A stretch of DNA of 64,000 bases from Sepiola atlantica (Eukaryota; Mollusca; Cephalopoda; Sepiida; Sepiolidae), in the NCBI GenBank assembly GCA_963556195.1, contig CAUVYP010000262.1, forward strand, positions 1,900,701 through 1,964,700. The letters run 5' to 3'. Position 1 is the stretch's first letter. The number at the start of each line of letters is the position of its first letter. The notes beneath the pieces are model-generated. The model ran no database searches. It was not told the origin of the DNA and saw only the letters and a program-made list of their open reading frames with translations. A program made the translations under genes and the position numbers. This document shows positions 47,165 to 58,362 of this stretch, in pieces.

Positions 47165-50100
47165 GTTTTGAAGTCAAAATATTTCTCAGGGTTGGGGGAG
47201 AGTGAAAAATTAGGGGGCTGGAGAGATTTAGGGGTGGGGAAAATTTTAGGGGTCAGGACGAACTTTTTAGGGGTCAGGCCAAATTTTTTTGTTTTTTTTT
47301 GTTTTGAAGTCAAAATATTTCTCATGGTTGGAGGAGAGTGAAAAATAAGGGGGCTGGAGAGATTTAGGGGTCAGGATGAACTTTTTAGGGGTCAGGCCAA
47401 ATTTTTTTCTTTTTTTTGGTTTTGAACTCAAAATATTTCTCAGGGTTGGGGGAGAGTGAAAAATTAGGGGGCTGAAGAGATTGAGGGGTCGGGGAAAATT
47501 TTAGGGGTCAGGCGGAACTTTTTAGGATTCAGGCTAAATTTTTTTGTTTTTTTTTGTTTTGAAGTCAAAATATTTCTCATCGTTAGGGGAGAGTGAAAAA
47601 TTAGGGGGCTGGAGAGATTTAGGGGTCGGGGAAAATTTTAGGGGTCAGGCCGAACTTTTTAGGGGTCAGGCCAAATTTTTTTATTTTTTTTTGTTTTGAA
47701 CTCTTAATATTTCTCAGGGTTGGGAGAGAGTGAACAATTAGGGGGCTGGAGAGATTCAGGGGTTGGGAAAAATTTTAGGGGTCAGAACGAACTTTTTAGG
47801 GGTCAGGCAAAATTTTTTTCTTTTTTTTGGTTTTGAACTCAAAATATTTCTCAGGGTTGGGGGAGAGTTAAAAATTAGGCGGCTGAAGAGATTGAGGGGT
47901 CGGGGAAAATTTTAGGGGTCAGGCGGAACTTTTTAGGGGTCAGGCTAAATTTTTTTGTTTTTTTTTGTTTTGAAGTCAAAATATTTCTCATCGTTAGGGG
48001 AGAGTGAAAAATTAGGGGGCTGGAGAGATTTAGGGGTCGGGGAAAATTTTAGGGGTCAGGCGGAACTTTTTAGGGGTTGGGCCAAATTTTTTTCTTTTTT
48101 TGTTTTGAAGTCAAAATATTTCTCATGGTTGGGGGAGAGTGAAAAATTAGGGGGTTGGAGAGATTCAGAGGTCGGGGAAAATTGTAGGGGTCAGGACGAA
48201 CTTTTTAGGGGTCAGGCCAAATTTTTTTGTTTTTTTTTGTTTTGAAGTCAAAATATTTTTCATCGTTGGAGGAGAGTGAAAAATTAGGTGGCTGGAGAGA
48301 TTGAGGGGTCGGGGAAAATTTTAGGGGTCAGGACGAACTTTTTAGGGGTCAGGCCAAATTTTTTTGTTTTTTTTTGTTTTGAAGTCAAAATATTTCTCAG
48401 GGTTGGGGGAGAGTGAAAAATTAGGGGGCTGGAGAGATTTAGGGGTCGGGGAAAATTTTAGGGGTCAGGCGGAACTTTTTAGGGGTCAGGCCAAATTTTT
48501 TTATTTTTTTTTGTTTTGAACTCTTAATATTTCTCAGGGTTGGGAGAGAGTGAACAATTAGGGGGCTGGAGAGATTCAGGGGTTGGGAAAAATTTTAGGG
48601 GTCAGAACGAACTTTTTAGGGGTCAGGCCAAATTTTTTTCTTTTTTTTGGTTTTGAACTCAAAATATTTCTCAGGGTTGGGGAAGAGTGAAAAATTAGGG
48701 GGCTGAAGAGATTGAGGGGTCGGGGAAAATTTTAGGGGTCAGGCGGAACTTTTTAGGGGTCAGGCTAAATTTTTTTGTTTTTTTTTGTTTTGAAGTCAAA
48801 ATATTTCTCATCGTTAGGGGAGAGTGAAAAATTAGGGGGCTGGAGAGATTTAGGGGTCGGGGAAAATTTTAGGGGTCAGGCCGAACTTTTTAGGGGTCAG
48901 GCCAAATTTTTTTATTTTTTTTTGTTTTGAACTCTTAATATTTCTCAGGGTTGGGAGAGAGTGAACAATTAGGGGGCTGGAGAGATTCAGGGGTTGGGAA
49001 AAATTTTAGGGGTCAGAACGAACTTTTTAGGGGTCAGGCCAAATTTTTTTCTTTTTTTTGGTTTTGAACTCAAAATATTTCTCAGTGTTGGGGGAGAGTT
49101 AAAAATTAGGCGGCTGAAGAGATTGAGGGGTCGGGGAAAATTTTAGGGGTCAGGCGGAACTTTTTAGGGGTCAGGCTAAATTTTTTTGTTTTTTTTTGTT
49201 TTGAAGTCAAAATATTTCTCATCGTTAGGGGAGGGATAAAAATTAGGGGGCTGGAGAGATTTAGGGGTCGGGGAAAATTTTAGGGGTCAGGACGAACTTT
49301 GTAGGGGTCAGGCCAAATTTTTTTCTTTTTTTTGGTTTTGAACTGAAAATATTTCTCAGGGTTGGAGGAGAGTGAAAAATTAGGGGGCTGGAGAGATTTA
49401 GGGGTCGGGGAAAATTTTAGGGGTCAGGACGAACTTTTTAGGGGTTAGGCCAAATTTTTTTTTTTTGTTTGTTTTGAAGTCAAAATATTTCTCATGGTTG
49501 GGGGAGAGTGAAAAATTAGGGGGCTGGAGAGATTTAGGGGTCGGGGAAAATTTTAGGGGTCAGGACGAACTTTTTAGGGGTCAGGCCAAATTTTTTTCTT
49601 TTTTTTGGTTTTGAACTGAAAATATTTCTCAGGGTTGGGGGAGAGTGAAAAATTAGGGGGCTGGAGAGATTTAGGGGTCGGGGAAAATTTTAGGGGTCAG
49701 GACGAACTTTTTAGGGGTCAGGCCAAATTTTTTTGTTTTTTTTTGTTTTGAAGTCAAAATATTTTTCATGGTTGGAGGAGAGTTAAAAATTAGGGGGCTG
49801 GAGAGATTTAGGAGTCGGGGAAAATTTTAGGGGTCAGGACGAACTTTTTAGGGGTCAGGCCAAATTTTTTTCTTTTCTTTTGTTTTTTTTTGTTTTGAAG
49901 TCAAAATATTTCTCAGGGTTGGGGGAGAGTGAAAAATTAGGGGGCTGGAGAGATTTAGGGGTCGGGGAAAATTTTAGGGGTCAGGACGAACTTTTTAGGG
50001 GTCAGGCCAAATTTTTTTGTTTTTTTTTGTTTTGAAGTCAAAATATTTCTCAGGGTTGGGGGACAGTGAAAAATTAGGGGGCTGGAGAGATTTAGGGGTC

Positions 50101-53100
50101 AGGCGGAACTTTTTAGGGGTCAGGCCAAATTTTTTTCTTTTTTTTGGTTTTGAACTCAAAATATTTCTCAGGGTTGGGGAAGAGTGAAAAATTAGGGGGC
50201 TGAAGAGATTGAGGGGTCGGGGAAAATTTTAGGGGTCAGGCCGAACTTTTTAGGGGTCAGGCCAAATTTTTTTATTTTTTTTTGTTTTGAACTCTTAATA
50301 TTTCTCAGGGTTGGGAGAGAGTGAACAATTAGGGGGTTGGAGAGATTCAGGGGTTGGGAAAAATTTTAGGGGTCAGAACGAACTTTTTAGGGGTCAGGCC
50401 AAATTTTTTTCTTTTTTTTGGTTTTGAACTCAAAATATTTCTCAGGGTTGGGGGAGAGTTAAAAATTAGGCGGCTGAAGAGATTGAGAGGTCGGGGAAAA
50501 TTTTAGGGGTCAGGCGGAACTTTTTAGGGGTCAGGCTAAATTTTTTTGTTTTTTTTGTTTTGAAGTCAAAATATTTCTCATCGTTAGGGGAGGGATAAAA
50601 ATTAGGGGGCTGGAGAGATTTAGGGGTCGGGGAAAATTTTAGGGGTCAGGACGAACTTTTTAGGGGTCAGGCCAAATTTTTTTCTTTTTTTTGGTTTTGA
50701 ACTGAAAATATTTCTCAGGGTTGGAGGAGAGTGAAAAATTAGGGGGCTGGAGAGATTTAGGGGTCGGGGAAAATTTTAGGGGTCAGGACGAACTTTTTAG
50801 GGGTTAGGCCAAATTTTTTTTTTTTGTTTGTTTTGAAGTCAAAATATTTCTCATGGTTGGGGGAGAGTGAAAAATTAGGGGGCTGGAGAGATTTAGGGGT
50901 CGGGGAAAATTTTAGGGGTCAGGACGAACTTTTTAGGGGTCAGGCCAAATTTTTTTCTTTTTTTTGGTTTTGAACTGAAAATATTTCTCAGGGTTGGGGG
51001 AGAGTGAAAAATTAGGGGGCTGGAGAGATTTAGGGGTCGGGGAAAATTTTAGGGGTCAGGACGAACTTTTTAGGGGTCAGGCCAAATTTTTTTGTTTTTT
51101 TTTGTTTTGAAGTCAAAATATTTTTCATGGTTGGAGGAGAGTGAAAAATTAGGGGGCTGGAGAGATTTAGGAGTCGGGGAAAATTTTAGGGGTCAGGACG
51201 AACTTTTTAGGGGTCAGGCCAAATTTTTTTCTTTTCTTTTGTTTTTTTTTGTTTTGAAGTCAAAATATTTCTCAGGGTTGGGGGAGAGTGAAAAATTAGG
51301 GGGCTGGAGAGATTTAGGGGTCGGGGAAAATTTTAGGGGTCAGGACGAACTTTTTAGGGGTCAGGCCAAATTTTTTTGTTTTTTTTTGTTTTGAAGTCAA
51401 AATATTTCTCAGGGTTGGGGGACAGTGAAAAATTAGGGGGCTGGAGAGATTTAGGGGTCAGGCGGAACTTTTTAGGGGTCAGGCCAAATTTTTTTCTTTT
51501 TTTTGGTTTTGAAGTCAAAATATTTCTCATCGTTAGGGGAGAGTGAAAAATTAGGGGGCTGGAGAGATTTAGGGGTCGGGGAAAATTTTAGGGGTCAGGC
51601 CGAACTTTTTAGGGGTCAGGCCAAATTTTTTTATTTTTTTTTTGTTTTGAACTCTTAATATTTCTCAGGGTTGGGAGAGAGTGAACAATTAGGGGGTTGG
51701 AGAGATTCAGGGGTTGGGAAAAATTTTAGGGGTCAGAACGAACTTTTTAGGGGTCAGGCCAAATTTTTTTCTTTTTTTTGGTTTTGAACTCAAAATATTT
51801 CTCAGGGTTGGGGGAGAGTTAAAAATTAGGCGGCTGAAGAGATTGAGAGGTCGGGGAAAATTTTAGGGGTCAGGCGGAACTTTTTAGGGGTCAGGCTAAA
51901 TTTTTTTGTTTTTTTTTGTTTTGAAGTCAAAATATTTCTCATCGTTAGGGGAGGGATAAAAATTAGGGGGCTGGAGAGATTTAGGGGTCGGGGAAAATTT
52001 TAGGGGTCAGGACGAACTTTTTAGGGGTCAGGCCAATTTTTTTTCTTTTTTTTGGTTTTGAACTGAAAATATTTCTCAGGGTTGGAGGAGAGTGAAAAAT
52101 AAGGGGGCTGGAGAGATTTAGGGGTCGGGGAAAATTTTAGGGGTCAGGACGAACTTTTTAGGGGTTAGGCCAAATTTTTTTTTTTTGTTTGTTTTGAAGT
52201 CAAAATATTTCTCATGGTTGGGGGAGAGTGAAAAATTAGGGGGCTGGAGAGATTTAGGGGTCGGGGAAAATTTTAGGGGTCAGGACGAACTTTTTAGGGG
52301 TCAGGCCAAATTTTTTTCTTTTTTTTGGTTTTGAACTGAAAATATTTCTCAGGGTTGGGGGAGAGTGAAAAATTAGGGGGCTGGAGAGATTTAGGGGTCG
52401 GGGAAAATTTTAGGGGTCAGGACGAACTTTTTAGGGGTCAGGCCAAATTTTTTTGTTTTTTTTTGTTTTGAAGTCAAAATATTTTTCATGGTTGGAGGAG
52501 AGTGAAAAATTAGGGGGCTGGAGAGATTTAAGAGTCGGGGAAAATTTTAGGGGTCAGGACGAACTTTTTAGGGGTCAGGCCAAATTTTTTTCTTTTCTTT
52601 TGTTTTTTTTTGTTATGAAGTCAAAATATTTCTCAGGGTTGGGGGAGAGTGAAAAATTAGGGGGCTGGAGAGATTTAGGGGTCGGGGAAAATTTTAGGGG
52701 TCAGGACGAACTTTTTAGGGGTCAGGCCAAATTTTTTTGTTTTTTTTTGTTTTGAAGTCAAAATATTTCTCAGGGTTGGGGGACAGTGAAAAATTAGGGG
52801 GCTGGAGAGATTTAGGGGTCAGGCGGAACTTTTTAGGGGTCAGGCCAAATTTTTTTCTTTTTTTTGGTTTTGAACTCAAAATATTTCTCAGGGTTGGGGA
52901 AGAGTGAAAAATTAGGGGGCTGAAGAGATTGAGGGGTTGGGGAAAATTTTAGGGGTCAGGCGGAACTTTTTAGGATTCAGGCTAAATTTTTTTGTTTTTT
53001 TTTGTTTTGAAGTCAAAATATTTCTCATCGTTAGGGGAGAGTGAAAAATTAGGGGGCTGGAGAGATTTAGGGGTCGGGGAAAATTTTAGGGGTCAGGCCG

Positions 53101-54902
53101 AACTTTTTAGGGGTCAGGCCAAATTTTTTTATTTTTTTTTGTTTTGAACTCTTAATATTTCTCAGGGTTGGGAGAGAGTGAACAATTAGGGGGCTGGAGA
53201 GATTCAGGGGTTGGGAAAAATTTTAGGGGTCAGAACGAACTTTTTAGGGGTCAGGCCAAATTTTTTTCTTTTTTTTGGTTTTGAACTTAAAATATTTCTC
53301 AGGGTTGGGGAAGAGTGAAAAATTAGGGGGCTGAAGAGATTGAGGGGTCGGGGAAAATTTTAGGGGTCAGGCGGAACTTTTTAGGGGTCAGGCTAAATTT
53401 TTTTGTTTTTTTTTGTTTTGAAGTCAAAATATTTCTGATCGTTAGGGGAGGGATAAAAATTAGGGGGCTGGAGAGATTTAGGGGTCGGGGAAAATTTTAG
53501 GGGTCAGGACGAACTTTTTAGGGGTCAGGCCAAATTTTTTTCTTTTTTTTGGTTTTGAACTGAAAATATTTCTCAGGGTTGGAGGAGAGTGAAAAATTAG
53601 GGGGCTGGAGAGATTTAGGGGTCGGGGAAAATTTTAGGGGTCAGGACGAACTTTTTAGGGGTTAGGCCAAATTTTTTTTTTTTGTTTGTTTTGAAGTCAA
53701 AATATTTCTCATGGTTGGGGGAGTGTGAAAAATTAGGGGGCTGGAGAGATTTAGGGGTCGGGGAAAATTTTAGGGGTCAGGACGAACTTTTTAGGGGTCA
53801 GGCCAAATTTTTTTCTTTTTTTTGGTTTTGAACTGAAAATATTTCTCAGGGTTCGGGGAGAGTGAAAAATTAAGGGTCTGGAGAGATTTAGGGGTCGGGG
53901 AAAATTTTAGGGGTCAGGACGAACTTTTTAGGGGTCAGGCCAAATTTTTTTGTTTTTTTTGTTTTGAAGTCAAAACATTTCTCATGGTTGGGGGAGAGTG
54001 AAAAATTAGGGGGCTAGAGAGATTTAGGGGTCGGGGAAAATTTTAAGGATCAGGCCGAACTTTTTAGGGGTCAGGCCAAATTTTTTTCTTTTTTTTGGTT
54101 TTGAACTGAAAATATTTCTCAGGGTTGGAGGAGAGTGAAAAATTAGGGGGCTGGAGAGATTTAGGGGTCGGGGAAAATTTTAGGGGTCAGGACGAACTTT
54201 TTAGGGGTTAGGCCAAATTTTTTTTTTTGTTTGTTTTGAAGTCAAAATATTTCTCATGGTTGGGGGAGAGTGAAAAATTAGGGGGCTGGAGAGATTTAGG
54301 GGTCGGGGAAAATTTTAGGGGTCAGGACGAACTTTTTAGGGGTCAGGCCAAATTTTTTTCTTTTTTTTGGTTTTGAACTGAAAATATTTCTCAGGGTTGG
54401 GGGAGAGTGAAAAATTAAGGGTCTGGAGAGATTTAGGGGTCGGGGAAAATTTTAGGGGTCAGGACGAACTTTTTAGGGGTCAGGCCAAATTTTTTTGTTT
54501 TTTTTTGTTTTGAAGTCAAAACATTTCTCATGGTTGGGGGAGAGTGAAAAATTAGGGGGCTAGAGAGATTTAGGGGTCGGGGAAAATTTTAAGGATCAGG
54601 CCGAACTTTTTAGGGGTCAGGCCAAATTTTGTTGTTTTTTTTTGTTTTGAAGTCAAAATATTTCTCATGGTTGGGGGGGAGTGAAAAATTAGGGGGCTAG
54701 AGAGATTTAGGGGTCGGGGAAAATTTTAGGGGTCAGGACGAACTTTTTAGGGGTCAGGCCAAATTTTTTTGTTTTTGTTTTGTTTTGAAGTCAAAATATT
54801 TCTCATGGTTGGGGGAGAGTGAAAAATTAGGGGCTGGAGAGATTTAGGGGACGTGGAAAATTTTAGGGGTCAGGCCAAATTTTTTAGGTGTCTGCCCAAA
54901 TT
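38826..54902. repeat. ~16-kb 137-bp G-rich satellite with higher-order repeats (~117 monomers)
   Basis: Monomers as in 29640-31488. Higher-order structure is clear: a 28-T tract marks the same monomer at 41387, 43451 and 47137, and a second variant monomer recurs at 42205, 44269, 45891 and 47955. This gives larger periods of 2,064 and 1,622 bp. Another block repeats at 1,361 bp (49740, 51101 and 52462). Frames of 60-100 codons recur because the repeat leaves them open; there is no gene. Confidence 0.93.
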
Positions 54903-55224
54903 TAGGGGCGGCGATATGTACGTATTTAGCTTCCACACCGGGGCGGCGATAGGTACTTATTTAGCATTCAGCGGTTGTGATAGGTACTTATATAGCATGT
55001 GCACATGGGCGGTAATAAGTACGTATATAGTATGCACACCGGGGCAGTGATAGGTATGTATTTAGCATGCGCACTGAGGCAGCGATCGGTTCATATATAG
55101 CACGCGCACTGGGGCGGCGATAGGTACGTATATAGCACGCGCACAGGGGCAGCGAAAGGTACATATTTAAAATTCACACCGGGCGGCGAAAGGTACATAT
55201 TTAAAATTCACACCGGGGCGGCGA
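54903..55224 (+). repeat. 35-bp minisatellite, ~9 copies, truncated by Rep gene
   Basis: Matches the first ~320 bp of the arrays at 31489 and 36099, then breaks within GGGGCGGCGAT at 55224, where Rep coding sequence begins. The autonomous module therefore lies inside the 35-bp array. Confidence 0.88.
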
Positions 55225-58049
55225 TGAAACAACAGAGAGGAGAGAAGAGAGACTGAACAGGCAGAGAATTAGAGCTGAACAAAGACGAGCTAGCGAAACA
55301 GCACAACAAAGAGAAGAGAGACTGAGTAGCCAAAGAATAAGAGATGAACGAAACCGAGGTGACGAGAATGTTGTGGAAATAAACAACATACTTGCTTTGC
55401 GAAATAGTCAATATAATTTACAGCGCAGAGCAAACTTACAGGGAAATGTTGGAAATTTGAATAAGCTATGTTCTCATTGTAAAGCAAAACTTTTTGTTGG
55501 AGAAACTGCACATTTTTGTTGCATGAATGGCAAGGTTAGATTGCCAAAGTTGCACAAGTTGCCACATGAACTCTATTATTTGTATGCTGATCAAGGTGAA
55601 GAAGCTCGCCACTTCAGAAGGCACCTGAGACAATATAATAGCCTGTTTCAAATGACATCTTTTGGTTGCAAAGAAATCAAGCCACAACACGGATGGAATC
55701 CATCTATAGTTATTCAAGGGCAGATTCATCACTATATTGAATCATTATTACCTGAGCCAGACAATCAAGCTCAGTTTATTCAGATATACTTTCTTGACAA
55801 AGAATATAGTATTGATGTTCGGATGAATATGTACCAGAACATTGAGATACGTCGGAATATCATAGAAAATATTGAGTATATTCTAAGACGTGCTAATATC
55901 TATGTGACTGCATTTCAACAAACTAAGGACATGATATACAACATACCTAATGCAGTTATTGTTATAGATCCTACGAGGAAACCGATTAATGAGCATGAAA
56001 GGCGATACAATAATCAGATTTTTAATGAAGTAGGAATTATTATTCAAAATAACAATGAACAGCAAACAACATCACGCCACATAATATTGAGAGAAAAAGG
56101 TGGACAGCTTCAGACAATATCGGAATATCATCGATCATATGATCCACTACAGTATGTACTGTTTTTCCCTGATGGTGAGGATGGCTGGCATCCCGAGATG
56201 ACAATGACAAATAACCGAAAATTAACTGCTATGCGTTATTATGCCTACCGCATTATGATCCGTGATGATGAATTTAGCCAAATATTAAGAGGTGGGAGAT
56301 TGTTTCAGCAGTATGTTGTGGATATGGCAGGAAAAATTGAAGTAGATCGTTTGAACTACATTAGATTGAATCAAGCCTCTCTTAGATCTACAACATACAG
56401 AGGTTTTGTCGATGCGTTACATGATAATGATGATCTTAGTAACATAGGCAGAAAAGTTATTTTGTCATCAACATTTGTTGGTGGTCCACGATATATGATG
56501 GAGAGATGTCAAGATGCTATGATGTATGTTAGAAAATATGGGACTGCAACTTACTTCATCACAATGACATGCAATCCAAATTGGCCTGAGATTAAGAATA
56601 ATCTCATTGAGAACCAATTTCCTCACGATCGACCGGACATAATTGCAAGAATTTTTTATTTAAAAAGAAAACTTTTCATTAAATATTTAACAGGAACACA
56701 AGGTCTGTTGGGTAATTGTATTGCCTACGTTATAAGTGTTGAATACCAGAAAAGAGGTTTACCACACCTACATTGCCTGCTATGGATGGAAGAAGAATCT
56801 AAACCCAGACCCCAGAATTATGATGATTTTGTTCAAGCTGAAATACCAAATAAAGTCGAAGATCCAGAAGGACATGAATTGGTATTGACGCATATGATAC
56901 ATAGACCAAACTGCAACAGTACATCTCTGTGCTGGAAAAATGGGAGCTGTTCAAAGAGGTACCCAAAACCATATAGTGATGAAACAAGATGTGGATATGA
57001 TTCCTACCCTATTTATAGGCGAAGGTCACCAGAAATGGGAGGTCATCAAGGCTATAAAGAAGGTAGAAATGAACCTATAACTTCCAAATGGGTTGTACCT
57101 TACAACATGACTCTCTTGAAGTTATTTAATTGTCACTTAAATGTAGAAATATGCACTTCTGTAAAATCCATTAAATATGTAATTAAATATACATTAAAGG
57201 GAAGCGATCAGGCAGTTTTCAGTGTAAGCAAAGACGAAATTAAGCAATACTTGACAGGAAGATATATTGGACCATCAGAAGCAGTTTCGATGATACTGGG
57301 ATTTCCAATTCATGTTAGAGAACCTGCAGTTGTTCGTCTTCAGATACATCTCCCTGATCAACATATGATCTATATTCAAAGGACAAGCAACAGAGACCTT
57401 AATAGAAATGCTTCCTGCACAACTCTAACAGAGTTTTTCAATATTTGCCAGAATGATGAATTTGCCAGAACACTCTATTACTCGGATGTCCCAAAATACT
57501 ATGTGTGGCAAAATAAGAAATGGCAAAGAAGAAAAATGGGTAGAAGAATAGTTGATCACCCAGGAGTTTTTGAAGCGAATATTCTTGGTCGTATGTACAC
57601 AGTCTCACCAAATAGTTTTGAATTGTACTTTTTGCGGCTACTACTTCACCATGTAAAAGGACCTAATTCTTTTGAATCTCTGCGAACTGTAGCAGGTCAT
57701 ATATGTCCATTATTTAAAACTGCTTGCAAAGAAAGAGGATTACTGCTTCATGACAACCACTGGATACAAACAATGGAGGATGCAGATAAAACGAGAATGC
57801 CAAGAGCGATAAGGGATCTGTTCATTGTGATACTTTTAAACACAGAATGTTCAAATTCTCTTGAGTTGTGGGAAAGATTTTCCAACTCTATGGCAATGGA
57901 TTACTACAATGCAATGCAAATCCAAGTCAACAATCAGAACATGGTCAATAAAAATGGCATCAACAACACGTTGAGGTACATAAATGATAAACTTTGTGCT
58001 GCTGACAAATCACTGCAAGATTTTGGATTGCCTTTGCCTCAGAATTTAC
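55223..58049 (+). CDS. Helitron RepHel, 5' part: Rep nuclease (interrupted by LTR element)
   Basis: This encodes the HUH-type Rep endonuclease that nicks and joins DNA in rolling-circle transposition. The frame is open from 55223. There is no ATG before the first GTG at 55373, so the true start is lost or lies in the repeat. An Arg/Glu/Gln-rich N-terminal stretch leads to a zinc-finger-like CSHC...FCC segment (Cys 33, 36, 49, 50 counting from 55373). Rep motif 1 is FITMTCNPNWPE (about 395-406). The metal-binding HLH sits in RGLPHLHCLLW (His 465, 467). The two catalytic tyrosines are in KYVIKYTLKG (Tyr 602, 606). At 58050 the frame enters the LTR and stops at 58057. Using one TTTAC copy it would continue in frame into the helicase at 62365, about 1,419 codons in total. 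No other lesion is seen. Confidence 0.93.
58045..58049. repeat. Target-site duplication TTTAC (left)
   Basis: TTTAC directly before the LTR. The same five bases follow the other LTR at 62360-62364. A 5-bp duplication is normal for Ty3/Gypsy-type integrases. Confidence 0.95.
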
Positions 58050-58362
58050 TGAAATAATAACGTAGGTCGCAAGTCACTGTTAACCTCCAAAGCAGCTCTT
58101 ACTGCTCGACACGTGCACTCGCTTCGCACACTCCGTTTCTCTGAGACGGTACGAGACTCGCTTTTTATAATATCCAGTCACACCTAATTTCCATACGTGC
58201 AGCGAGACTTTGCGAGATTTTGCGTGAACTGTATGTAATAAACATTCAGGGACGCCATGTTGGATTTCTTTCCTTCTTTCTTTCTTTCACTCGCAGCGCA
58301 CAGGACAAGCAAACCCGAGGACGTTTCGCAAGTAAGCCCTCTTCATGTTCATGTTCCCTACA
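58050..58362 (-). repeat. 3' LTR (element sense), 313 bp
   Basis: Starts TGAAATAATAACG and ends TTCCCTACA on the plus strand. It contains the last ~39 codons of pol, including the stop at 58246-58248, so pol overlaps the LTR. Confidence 0.95.

Noticed and set aside
38826..54902. Recurrent 60-100-codon frames with the same start
   Set aside because: They arise from the 137-bp satellite. Neighbouring monomers with single indels destroy them, so there is no selection for protein.
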